Assembly: GCA_030248195.1 (NCBI GenBank)
Contig: JASAND010024069.1
Span: 1 to 64,000, forward strand
Origin: Trissonchulus latispiculum
Lineage: Eukaryota; Nematoda; Enoplea; Enoplida; Ironidae
Length of the DNA: 64,000 bases
Direction of reading: 5' to 3'
Below, piece after piece: positions 1-9,926 of the stretch. How positions within the stretch are numbered: position 1 is the first letter of the stretch; every line of letters begins with the position of its first letter. Both the position numbers and the translations under genes were made by a program. The notes beneath the pieces were generated by a model. It was not told the DNA's origin. It worked only from the letters and a program-made list of their open reading frames with translations, and did no database searches.

Positions 1-200
1 TGCCCCCAATCACGTAGCTCCCAAAGTCACGAGGGGGGGAACCCACCCAATCCCACGCATACACGTTGGGGGAGCTACGTGACTTGCAAACGTGTCCCAG
101 CCCACTTGATGATGTTATGAGAAGCCAGGCGGGTAGCTAGCCTAGCTACTCACCAGCAACGGAAAGGTTGATCATGCCAACCTTGATCCGTTACAGTGTT
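1..200. repeat. Interspersed repeat, copy 1
   Basis: This stretch closely resembles 50735-50945 in the same orientation: both share the GGGAACCCACCCAATCCCA block, a CCCAGCCCA..TGATG..GTTATG block, CACCAGCAAC and a ...ATCCGTTACAG end. The first 90 bases also hold a 12-bp inverted repeat (CACGTAGCTCCC / GGGAGCTACGTG). I see no coding potential. The family is not identified; its outer ends are not resolved because the window starts inside it. Confidence 0.6.
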
Positions 201-397
201 AGTTTGCCGTGCTTTATCCCGATGCCACAAACTAGTTTTGTCAACGGTGCAAGATGACAAGACGCAAACTACTGCGTGCACACAAATTACTGAGATGAAC
301 GCTGTAGAGTGCACACAAATTACTGATGCGCACACTGTGGAGTTGGAATGTAAGAAATGAAATTGTCACTTCAGCACCTGAAACCCGAAAAATTTTG

Positions 398-483
398 TCC
401 TCGAGTCGGATACGAACCAAAGACTTCCGGTTTAACAGCCCGACGCTCTCCCAACTACGCTGTCCCAACTGAGCTATCGAGGA
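398..483 (-). pseudogene. tRNA-Asn(GTT)-like pseudogene
   Basis: Read on the - strand, the acceptor arms TCCTCGA/TCGAGGA pair perfectly and the anticodon loop CTGTTAA gives anticodon GTT. The D arm carries an internal duplication of about 11 nt (two AGTTGGGA-like blocks), the last anticodon-stem pair is mismatched, and the T loop has lost A58 (TTCGTAT). These defects argue for a tRNA-derived remnant, not a working gene. Confidence 0.6.
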
Positions 484-1872
484 TACAGAAACACAAAGAA
501 GAAGGAGTTTGTATCCAAACTTAAGTGACAATAAATAATGTGTTTTACAACGCGGACAAACTCATGACCAAGGGCGAGGAACACTCTGGTGTGCTGCCTA
601 CAATGCCGAAATGTGACTGTTCGATCGAAAAACTCTCACGACATGCTTGGCATTAACTTCATTTAAGGCATTCAAATTAACACTAAACTGTATTACAAAT
701 TTGTTGTAGCACGAAACATTGTGCACTCATTAACTACGCCCAAATACTTGTGAAACCCTCGCGCAGGGAAATCGCGTGCTTCGTGCACTCGTGCCCTGCA
801 CTTGGAGTTTCACAAGTATCCGTGCCTTAAATTATATACTGAGTGCGCGCTGGCCCGTGCTACAACTTATACTTATAACTCTTTATCAATCTTCAGCATT
901 AGTATGCGTAATCATTTACCTAATACCAGCAACGCAACCGACTTCCGTAATCCCCAAAAGTCATTTCTATTATTTATCTTAAATTTCATTATTTAATAAA
1001 ACTACCAATAAAGAATGGAATGAATGAAAGAATGAAAAGGAGAGAGGTCACTTCTTAATGACCTTTGCATTTCGTCTCCCCATAAACTTTACGTCTTTCA
1101 TATTTCAAGCTTAGAAAATTAGCAAACTAAAGAACGCGCATAAGTAATCTGTCTTTGAATATAGGTTAACTTTTCATATTTAAAATTAAATTGAAATTAA
1201 CTTAAACTGATCTAATTAAAAATCACACTAAATGAATTTTAACATAGGATGCAGTTGGTTTCAATGAAGGGCCAAAATCATGAAATGCTCTATTATTTCT
1301 ACACCTATACTGATCTAACGAAACTCTGCAGTGAATAATCGATTTCAGGTCCTTGTTCAGATTTTCATTATAATTTATTTTTATTAAACATTTAGTTTCA
1401 ATTGAACTTTAAACAAAAATATAAGTTTCAACCTGAAATCTGCAGTTTGAGAATAATTTACTTTTTGAAATTTGCTTTAATTTTCTAAACTCGAAATATT
1501 AAAGACACTTTGAGTGATGTTCTCAAGAAGGTTTTAGTTTCCATATTTCCTTTTGCAAATCGTTTCGAAAATCATTAACGTTAGATGTTATGAGTCAAGT
1601 TTCATCAATTCTGTTAATATCAAAGGTACCACATAAGGGTCAAAGATACAAGTAAGGTACAAAGGTACGTACAAGGTACATAGAATCAATTTCCCAATTA
1701 CTGCTAAACGATTTTGACGAAGATATGCAAACCTAAAGACAAATAATGAGGAAATCACTTTAATTTTATAAACAGGTTACCTGTTTAGTTACAGTCGTCC
1801 TAGTTTGAATATTCTTAGCTGCAAGCTTGCTACAGACACACCAGTTGAGACCTTAAATTAAAATTGTTTCAG
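484..1872. other. AT-rich stretch without a recognisable gene
   Basis: No convincing ORF. A run of GGTAC-containing short repeats (AAGGTAC-type) lies at about 1623-1680. The sequence immediately before 1873 is a plausible intron end (polypyrimidine, TTTCAG), so the 3' part is probably intron of the lectin gene. Confidence 0.5.
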
Positions 1873-2035
1873 CATGCCCTCCTGAATTTTACAGCGTTGC
1901 TGATTTCTGTCTCAAGCATTTACCAAGTCAAACAATGTCTATGTCGGAAGCAAGGACTGCTTGCCAAGCAGAATACGGTTCAGATTTGGCGGTGTGGAGA
2001 AATCAGTCAGATTATGAAATGATAAAGAATTTCAT
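1873..2035 (+). CDS. C-type lectin-like domain, N-terminal exon
   Basis: This internal exon encodes the start of a C-type lectin-like domain: a Cys-Pro-Pro-x-Phe-Tyr opening, a second Cys about ten residues later, then the helix with Ala-x-x-x-Cys and the Gly-Ser-Asp-Leu-Ala-Val turn. In the family this is loop 0 and helix 1 of an extracellular carbohydrate- or protein-binding fold. The exon is bounded by a TTTCAG acceptor and a GTAAGC donor, with a phase 1 intron before and phase 2 after. The next piece of the domain is at 19319-19380, in matching phase. The rest of the protein, including any signal peptide and the calcium-binding loop, is not identified in this window, so ligand binding cannot be judged. 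Confidence 0.8.
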
Positions 2036-3634
2036 GTAAGCTCTTCTGTTTCATGACGGCTGTCTTTCTGTTTTCTGTTTTCAGAACGATTAAACTTCAG
2101 CAGATCGACAGGTTACGCATTTCCGTTAGATTTTCTCCGCTCAATTGTTGATGCCGCTCAATTCTGTTATATGCATATATTGGATACCATTGTGTTCCCT
2201 CAGGCTTACCATGCATGTCATTTTGAAATTCGAAATTTCAAGGTTCTGCCCTGAGAAAGTTTTATAAGCTTTTTAATAAAAAGACTACCTGGGCGCATCT
2301 TGAGAAATATAGAAGTTAAATTTGGACAACGGAATCACACACCTATGATGCTTTTATACGATTGGGCATTTCTGCGTACGGAATATCTTTTTGCGATTCA
2401 CGGAATGTTCAGTGATTTCAACGTAAAAAACTACGAAATAATGGAGTTAAACATATCAATGGTTTGTAAAACTACTAGTGGTGAAATCAAAAAACTTCCA
2501 TGTCGTTGTCATAGCTCATAGTCATTGCCACCAGCAGTTGCCTGTATGTGGTCTGACTGTGCAGCATTAGATCAAACTCTGCCGTCTGTGATTATATATC
2601 ATGGAAGCACGCAAGGATTTAGTTTTCGTGCCTTTTCATCTAAAACACAGTATAGAAGCATTTTAAACTTTCTAGGACTTTTTACAAACTTAGAAAGTTG
2701 TAAATGGAAACTCCAACTTGTGGGGAAAATTTTGACCAACCTCGAAGAAGTAGAACTAGAATGGAGGTGGTGGCCTTGAATTTTATCATAAGCTGATGCA
2801 ATGTTGCAATATCACATCAAACTTACCACATTTGTTCACCCGATTCAATTTCCATAAGTGTTCAAACAAGCAGTGCCCAAAAAGGGCAAGATCCATGCAC
2901 CGAGTATTGGCTGAATAAAATATCTGGATGGGGATTCCCTCCTAACTCAAATTTCTAGGTAATTTCCGGACTTTGATTCACAAAAAATGTTAACACAAAG
3001 CAATCGCTGAAATCACATGAACTTCGCATAATTTGAAGTTGTTCCAGTCTTCCCTGCGTGAAGGTTTCAGTAATGCTTGACTTTACAACAGCTGGCTAAA
3101 CTATTTATACACTCCCTTGATGCGCAGCCTAGCCTTTTTGGTTGATGTGCGAATTCACGGTCAAGCAAAAGGACGAAACTCAAACTCGTTCTTAGATCTC
3201 GGTTCCGCAACTAAACTAATGCAATCAAAATGGCTTTTGAGCTGTACGAATCCAGGTTATGGCATCTGTGTTTCGCTGATACGCTACTACTGCCCAATAA
3301 TCCTAAAAGTAAAGCAATGAGTGAATGGACCTGGAACTATCAAACAACGGAATAATTTTTCAGTTTAGAATAGTTTCCTGTTCATTTTAAAATTAACTGA
3401 GTTTAACTGAACTAAATTGCATATTGGAACAGTAAAAAATAATGGATAGCTAGATAGGAGCTAAACATAGGAGCTTTTCCTGTCCAAACACGCAAATACA
3501 CCAAAAACATACAACACCACCCCCATTAAATATTCCGCTTCAGCGGGACAAAAGCACTGAAGATTCTTACTTCCCCATTCCAGAATAACTTTGTTTGCTA
3601 AGTAGGATTGTGACACAAATCATATATGTATGAT
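2036..3634. other. Lectin-gene intron, 5' part
   Basis: Begins with the GTAAGC donor. Short ORFs at 2300-2779 and 3117-3320 show no domain pattern, splice context or codon regularity that I can support. The sequence is AT-rich and unremarkable up to the hAT-type MITE. Confidence 0.6.
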
Positions 3635-3642
3635 GTTGGCAC

Positions 3643-4265
3643 CAGAGATGAAACCGGGTCACTGGGTCAAGAGCTTCGGCCCGGTCTTGACCCGGTTTTC
3701 TGAATTTACCTCAAATTAGAGAATTTTTTGCTTACCAAGCTTAAATTTTTGTTCGATGTGCAATATTAATTTGCTTTTTTCTTATATTTAAGTCTTGAAC
3801 ATTTTCGCAATTTGATTATTTGAATCAGTCTGTGTCTGACAGATTTTTGTTTAGCTTTATCAGTTTCATGATTATTGCAAAAATCTCTGGTACTATATGG
3901 TTTGCAGATTATTGTCGCAACCAAAGGTAAATGTTGAGGATAAGCGAACAATTTAATTTTATTTAACGCAATGCATAATAAAAACCAAATTTTTTAAAGT
4001 ACTCATATTGACCCTGCAAAATTTCGCTGAGGGATGAATTTCTGCATAAATTTAGAAAATGCAAGAGATACTATTAGATACTTTTCTAGAACCTAGAGCA
4101 AACATTACGAACATGGAACATGGAAGCAAACAATCTAGCGTTCTAAGGCAAAATAAAAAAATTTTGGCGAATTTTTGAATTTTCTGGAAAACCGGGTCAC
4201 CGTTTCAGGGTTTGACCGGGTCAACGGGTCACCGAGTCAGGCCTAAGTGACCGGTTCCATCACTG
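3643..4265. mobile_element. Nonautonomous hAT-type element (623 bp)
   Basis: The ends are CAGAGATGAAACCGG and the inverted CAGTGATGGAACCGG, close to the CAGNGATG ends of hAT transposons. A perfect 8-bp duplication, GTTGGCAC, lies on both sides (3635-3642 and 4266-4273), the target length expected for hAT. The subterminal parts are rich in ACCGGGTCA blocks in both orientations. There is no transposase ORF, so this is a MITE moved in trans. Confidence 0.88.
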
Positions 4266-4679
4266 GTTGGCACCTATTAACCCTGATACACTACGAACGA
4301 ATGCTGGTAATGGTGAATATATAATGCAAATATTCAAAGCATATACAGTACAGTCCAGAATCATCTACCTATTTGAGCGCAAGCATCGTTGATTCTGTTT
4401 GCGCTCTGTAAGCGCAATCAGTGATTCTCTTTTAGGTTTAACTGTATGTGGTCACAAGCCAAGCAAGAAAGCTCTTAGCATTTTAGCTGATAACAGCAGG
4501 TGTGTTGTACAACGTACGTACAAACGAATGAAATGTAGACAAATCTCATTTTTGGCCATGGCTGTGAGGCCTATTTTTTGGTGTGCAGCAGAGCTATCTA
4601 GGTTGGACCTCTGCTGTACACACTGCTGAAGCATGCAGTGAACTGTATGCTTCGGCAACTTAGATTAGGGTCAGGCCTT

Positions 4680-4714
4680 GCAGCGTGCGTATAACTTGGT
4701 TATACGCACGCTGC
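4680..4714. repeat. Perfect 16-bp inverted repeat with 3-nt loop
   Basis: GCAGCGTGCGTATAAC is followed by TTG and then its exact reverse complement. It is not followed by a T-run. It could extrude as a cruciform or be a tiny foldback insertion within the outer TIR element. Confidence 0.85.
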
Positions 4715-5009
4715 GCTGTGCATTATCTGATTTATAGGCACAGTCTTTACACAGTAAAAGTGCAAAAGAGTTGTATAACTAAGGTTACCGGTCACACAGT
4801 AACTTGGGTTTAATGTCCGCCTCTTTACTTATTTTTGCGCACAACAGAATTATTACGCACACTTTGTATTTCAACAATGCAACATGCTTTATAACGAATA
4901 CCTAAGCACCGTACTTTTATTTAAAGACACAACTTATCAAGTAGAAACTTACAAGTAGACTTAGTTATCTGCTTCCTCGTGATTCAAATTGTCATTTCTT
5001 CCAGTAACC

Positions 5010-5543
5010 TCAGTGGTTACTCTTCTCAAGTACATGTCTATCATTTTTATACAGGCAGTCCACACTCGGTCGGGGGGCAACCCGGTCGGGAGGTTCGAGA
5101 GCAGTTGGAGGCATTCTGAGATAAACCTGATATTTTATAAAGCTTAACTTTTCCGCATTGAGCGACGCTTTATTGCCCACTCCGGTGCAATTTTTCCCCA
5201 TCATTTCATTCTCCTCAAATATTGCACGAAGTACGGGTAAGGCGAAACGAAATTTTTGCAGTGCGAGCCCAGGCTGACAAGTCGGTTTCTGAGACACCAA
5301 AAAGAAATGGTGCTGGCTCAGGTTGAGCCCTAATAGGATCAGTTTCTGCAACAATGACAGAATTAATTGATTCCTCGGCTCGGCCAGCTTCCAATACTGC
5401 AACTGGAATGCTTTGAAAGTTTTGAAGCAGAGACAAAATGCGATCCTGATTGGCAATTATGGTTTCCTGATTGGCCAATATCTCCTTTTGTCCTTTGACC
5501 AAACTTCTGAGCAAGCTGTCGTTCTCTGTGGTGTCTCTTCTCT
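5010..5543 (-). pseudogene. Possible BEN-like domain exon, frameshifted
   Basis: On the - strand a TTTTTCAG acceptor precedes an open stretch that starts with a predicted coiled-coil helix (repeated Ala-Asn-Gln-x-x-Ile units) and passes through a Pro-rich linker. The frame then changes near 5270-5285, and the second frame continues with a pattern like the BEN domain: Leu-Arg-Ala-Ile-Phe-Glu-Glu-Asn, a Gly-Lys-Asn-Cys-x-Gly turn, and a Leu-x-x-Glu-Lys-Leu-x-Phe-Ile-Lys helix. BEN domains bind DNA and are found in chromatin factors and some viral and transposon proteins. The assignment is by pattern only. The sequence lies inside the outer TIR element and may be a captured host fragment. No start codon is visible. 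Confidence 0.35.
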
Positions 5544-5959
5544 GAAAAAGGAATGGCAGCTAAGTGACAGTGATTAGTTAATTAATTAGTTTGTTGTCAA
5601 CTAGTACACACGTTCATCAGGCTGATTCTGACGTATCTGAACGAAAAACAAATTAATCATCCAGTTCTCTATGTTCAAATTAAAAATATTTATTTTAAAA
5701 TCATTTATTAGCTTAAGCTAATTCTTAAATTTAGTATGTACAATGAATTAATGCTAACTTAAATAATTCATGAAAGTGAAACATTAAATATTTTTAAAAT
5801 TTAAGGTTTTTAGTTACACTCAAATTGATTTGAAGCATCTGTTGTCAGTTTTATTTTGTGTATATTACTAAACGACGAGTTTATGTACAGTTGCCTATTT
5901 GGGGGGAATAGTTAAATAGGGTCTATTGGGGGAAAATAGTTAAAGAGATCCCAGAAAAC
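5544..5959. other. AT-rich spacer of the outer TIR element
   Basis: No gene seen. The stretch ends at the TTAA target (5960-5963) of the piggyBac-like element. Confidence 0.5.
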
Positions 5960-6261
5960 TTAAGGGGGAGGGGTCACTGGTCAAAAATCTATAGTCCCGG
6001 ATTTAACTCATTTTCACACAATATGCCCCCATATGTTCTCAAAAATAACTTAGAATACTAGCGTTCGAAATCAAACTGTGACAGAGTTGTTCAGGTTCAA
6101 ATCCTGTAAACTTGAAAATTCCGGTGATGAACCCTGCAAGGTCAGGTGGAGACCAAACGCCACCTAAAACAGGGTTAACCGATACACCAAATTAAAGCCT
6201 TTACTAAGGTAATATTTATGTGCAGACGTGGCTCAAGGCCAGCTATCCAGGCGTTCATAAT

Positions 6262-6425
6262 AGCAGCTAAAAATTGCCGGTTCTGCGCCAGGAATTTGCC
6301 CTCAGGACATTTATACAGACATTTGGAGCATGTTATAACCGTTTCGGCCCCCGCCACAGGGCCTCATCAGACGGCTAGGCAACCGTTACGGTTTTTTCTT
6401 TTTTATTTTCTTTATTTTTTCAACG
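6262..6425 (+). repeat. Polinton 1 left terminal inverted repeat
   Basis: Pairs with 17682-17852, for example through the shared block GGTTCTGCGCCAGGAATTTG and the AACCGTTACGG block followed by a T-rich tail. The last codons of the TBP-like gene lie inside it. Confidence 0.9.
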
Positions 6426-6912
6426 CACAACACATATTACATACATCAGATACAAGACTAAAAGCATCAGTTTTATTAGTTAACCCAACACTAAAAAATT
6501 TCCCATTACGAAAAAGTCTAATGGTACCACCTTTCATTTTCCAAATAATTCCACTGTAAATTTCTAGCTCTAAACATGCACTGGAGTAGACCTTTCTCAA
6601 CTTTTCGTACAGAGCTTCCAGGTCCACTTCATATCCAAGATGATGAGATACAACCAAATTACAAACAGTGTGTTCCTTCACCACTAGTTTTAGAATTTTA
6701 CACAAGTCGGTGATGCAAGCATTAGCATCTTCTTCAGATTTAGCTCCCAGACATAGGAAGCTTCCAGTGGAAAACAGTAAAAATGTGCAGGGTTTCAGAG
6801 TAAGAAAGGCCCCACTAAATTGACTAGGGTTATAAGCTGCATCCGGAATGGTATGTAGTAAGTCAAGTTTTGAGTTAAATTTGCCTTTCAATACCAAATT
6901 GACAATCTTCAT
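6412..6912 (-). CDS. TATA-box-binding-protein-like protein of Polinton 1
   Basis: This is an intact 166-residue ORF from the ATG at 6912; an ORF extension to 6975 only overlaps the protease. It has the two-repeat saddle layout of TBP. Repeat 1 (about residues 3-78) carries Lys-Leu-Asp-Leu, Tyr-Asn-Pro-x-x-Phe (27-32), a Leu-Phe-Ser-Thr-Gly strand and Gly-Ala-Lys-Ser-Glu-Glu (56-61), the most diagnostic TBP signature. Repeat 2 (about 84-160) has Asn-Leu-Val, Leu-Glu-x-Leu, Glu-Leu-x-x-Tyr-Ser-Gly-Ile-Ile-Trp-Lys-Met and a degenerate strand ending in Gly-Leu-Thr-Asn-Lys. The length equals the conserved TBP core, without the N-terminal tail of cellular TBP. TBP bends TATA DNA and nucleates transcription, so a role in late or viral promoter use is inferred. 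It is the last gene before the left TIR and one of the few intact ones. Confidence 0.85.
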   Translation of the reverse strand: MKIVNLVLKGKFNSKLDLLHTIPDAAYNPSQFSGAFLTLKPCTFLLFSTGSFLCLGAKSEEDANACITDLCKILKLVVKEHTVCNLVVSHHLGYEVDLEALYEKLRKVYSSACLELEIYSGIIWKMKGGTIRLFRNGKFFSVGLTNKTDAFSLVSDVCNMCCALKK

Positions 6913-7372
6913 AGCCTCTTCTCTGACAAGTCTGTAGAGATGAATAGTGCTTATAAAATCGTAATTTATCAACAAATTGTTTTACGATGGAATCATTCTT
7001 TTCACTCCTTTTTCTCAAATAGTCTATAATTTCATCAAAACTCCAACCTCCTGATCTTTTCATTAAAAAATAAATACAATATTCACTACATACAATAGTA
7101 TCAAAGTCTTGTAAACCATGATAAATAAATTTTTCAATTTTATATGCTTCTTTACATTCTTCGATAGGATCCAATCCATAGCTGTCAAAATACTCTGTAT
7201 ATTGATCAAAATACATTGCAATCCAATGTCGTCCAGGAGCAACTGCAGGATCAGTGTGGAGAACCAGACATGCCGGTCTAGCTTTTACAACAGGTAATTG
7301 ATCACTTGGAAATACCCCCAGGAAGCATCTTTTTAGCAAAGGATCCCTTTTTAAAGTTTCAGCAATCTCTAG
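6875..7372 (-). pseudogene. Adenain-like cysteine protease
   Basis: This matches the adenovirus-type maturation protease of Polintons, which processes capsid and core proteins. Visible are the hydrophobic first strand, the catalytic His in Gly-Arg-His-Trp-Ile-Ala, an acidic Phe-Asp-Ser-Tyr-Gly strand, and the nucleophile region Val-Cys-Ser-Glu-Tyr-Cys followed by a hydrophobic helix. The usual Gly after the catalytic Cys is Ser here. Coding similarity starts before 7339, up to about 7372, but no ATG is found there and a stop (shared with the capsid gene end) closes the frame, so the start is lost or non-canonical. The C-terminus overlaps the TBP-like start by 38 nt. The catalytic core reads without interruption. 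Confidence 0.85.
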
Positions 7373-7384
7373 GCTATTGCGTAG

Positions 7385-9117
7385 TCAAAGAATGGAGTCC
7401 GATTCTGATCGATGGATATTAAGTTATCAAATTCTCCAAAATATGATAACTTCCACCCCTTGCGGGTTTGAGTTGAGTGGTTCCTTAAGTTGCATATATA
7501 GAGATAGATCACCTTCTCTAATTAACTCCATTGCTCATCCATCCACACTATCTGCTGTCAAATCAAGTACAAAGACTGTGTATCCCTTTTTATAGTCATC
7601 ATAGGAAATATCGATCCCTCTATCACTTTTAGCTAAATTGATCCCTTCAAACAGATACATGTAAGGAATAGTATACTGGAACTTGTTCCAGTTCATTTTC
7701 ATAGGATGCTTAGGAATGTATTCATCTCCACACTTTAGGGATAATTCACTAATGTTGCAGTTTTCAAACTATAGCGAATCCTTGGTAAGAGAACCATTGC
7801 ATGCTTCGGAATCGACCATAACCATGACTACTCTTCTAGGAAATTGACCAGAAAATATTGAATTTTCCACGATTGTTTGAGACTTTGGTGCAATATGTCT
7901 AGTTACCATTTTGATACGTCGAACAGGATATTTTGCTGTATTGTTGTTTCTTAAAACACTTTTGATAGCCAAGCTTAATGACTCGTGAGGCTTCACCTTC
8001 CATATGTGCCATTTAACATCTTCCACTTTCACTTTATATTTTGTACCATCACTCATTAACAGAAACTTGTCCACGTTTCTATGTAGCTCAATTTCGAGAT
8101 CAGTATCGCTTAACATATATCTGTCTTGTTTGAAAAGGTCGCAGTGTCGCAGTGTCGCAGCACCAATTCAACGCCTTTGTTTGTCATAAATGGTTTACCT
8201 CGCCATTTCATCGCACCACTTGTAATATCATTCAAATTTTTCAAAGTATCTTTATAAAACATTGCGAGTTGTTGATGATTAGACTTTGCATCCCATCCGT
8301 AGCTAAGCAAGACCTCTAGATAAGCCTTGTAAGCATACAGCGGTCTACTATTTTCAATCTCCTTATCACTGAGTTTTACAATAACTCGTTCAAACAGGGT
8401 AGATCCGAGTAGGTTGATTGGAGAAACAATAACATTACTTTTGTCTACAGTTCCATCAGCCAACTTTGGGTAAGCCAAATCCTTTCCATCTTTAGTCACA
8501 ATCTTAAGTTTCATGTAGAGATAATTTTTATTTAAATCCAACATGTAGCTATCTTTAGGGATATGAATTCTGTATGGTCCACTATCTGTAACAGGATTCT
8601 GAGGATAATATTCAGCCCAATACCCCTTTTCTACAGCAACCTGAGTTGGTGGGAGGGTAAACAAGTCCAGTTCACTTTTGAAGCCTGGATAGGACTGTGC
8701 ATCAACTTGATTAGCCATGTCCAAAAACGTCTGAATTTGTTTCTTTAGCCTTTTTATGTTCTTTTTAGCAGGTCTATAGCCAATGCCTTCTCCTTCTTGC
8801 TGTAAGCCTTCCCCAACCTTGCTCAATGTACGTCCAAGAGCTTGTCTGCCACGTTTCTTTAACGAGCTTTTTATGTCCTTTTTCTCATTTAGATAGTCTC
8901 TAGCCACTTCACTACCAGTTCTTAGAGCCTTTTTACCAACGTGAACACCCACCTTTCTAACTGTAGGCCAAATTGCGCGGAATAATTCCTTGAAGAAACT
9001 TCCAATACCTTCTCCTCTTTGATGGGGATGACCTCCATATGTGGGAAGTGCACCACCAGTTTGTAGTAAGGCATCTTCCCATGTCTTAATGTTTTCTGGA
9101 TAATATAGAGTCCTCAT
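7385..9117 (-). pseudogene. Fused core (pX-like) and major capsid protein gene, broken
   Basis: From the ATG at 9117 the ORF starts with a Gly-rich, strongly basic segment (Gly-Ser-Phe-Phe-Lys near residue 38, then Lys/Arg-rich helices to about residue 125). This resembles the small virion core protein that usually precedes the capsid gene. It runs in frame into a double-jelly-roll major capsid protein, recognised by Ser-Glu-Leu-Asp-Leu-Phe-x-Leu-Pro-Pro-Thr-Gln, Asp-Ser-Gly-Pro and the Tyr-x-Ala-Tyr-x-Glu-x-Leu-Leu-x-Tyr-Gly motif. Breaks: a frameshift at about 8130-8165, where an 8-bp unit (CGACACTG) is tandemly duplicated; TAG at 7769-7771; TGA at 7535-7537; and a frameshift near 7440. The C-terminal strand with Glu-Phe-Asp-Asn-Leu ends at 7385. 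The fusion is unusual: the two are normally separate genes. Confidence 0.85.
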
Positions 9118-9926
9118 GGTCGCAGCTTTCTAAAGTGTAGCTTTAGGTATATCTTACTATAGGAAAAGTTTACAGGCTCCCCTGCGTCATGGTTTATATT
9201 GATTTCGACACTCTCAAACTCCTTCTTTAGTACAGGTACATAATGAGGGTTATGATATTCTCGATCAATGCATTCGCCATGCTCTGTTGAAGTGTTGACA
9301 ACACGCAGCAGTGAAGCTATTGCATTTCCAATCACTTGAGGAGCCACTAGATCACAGTATACATACATTGAGTAAAAAGCAGCCTTCATGTCCGGTTCGC
9401 TTCCAGCAACAAGCACCTTCTCCTTTTTGTTTACATGAGTTGGAGACTCTCGCTCAATTATACCTTGAGGATCAAAGCTTTCACCGTTTTTAAAACCTAA
9501 GATGTATTGTAGCCGCTTACTCATGTTTAGGTCAACGATGTCAAGTGATACTCCTCGTTCTCTTGCAAAAATGATGTGCACTCGATGAGTATACTGATCA
9601 AATTCTACTTTGACATCAGGGGGATTGCCTTCCCGATTTGTCATTGTAGCTAGCGTAGCATTTATTGTTTCACATTCAGTAATTGATGCATAATATCTTA
9701 ATGGCAAGGATTTGCTTTTCGATGTTCCATGACTAAAAGATATTTGAATTTCTGAATCTTCGTCTTCTGAAAAGGAATTCCATGTTACGGGATACATAAA
9801 TTCAACTAAGCCAACTTCCCATTCACCTTCTAAATCTATGCGATGATGTAGCTTTACTCTAAAATCATTTAGTGTATTGGTGGAGTAAGATTTAGTATTA
9901 CTTGGTAGTTATAAGTATAAATCCAT
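9114..9926 (-). pseudogene. Minor capsid (penton) protein
   Basis: The open part (ATG 9797 to 9114) continues upstream in the same frame through a Leu-Pro-Ser-Asn strand and Glu-Gly-Glu-Trp-Glu-Val-Gly-Leu, the N-terminal signature of the Polinton single-jelly-roll penton protein. The upstream ATG at 9924-9926 is followed by an in-frame TAA at codon 6 (9909-9911), so the natural start is disabled. That ATG lies inside the end of the integrase/chromodomain ORF in another frame, a compact viral arrangement. Downstream the stop overlaps the ATG of the core/capsid gene by 4 nt. Confidence 0.8.

Noticed and set aside
2300..3320. Small ORFs in the lectin intron
   Set aside because: No domain pattern, no start or splice context, and random-looking composition.
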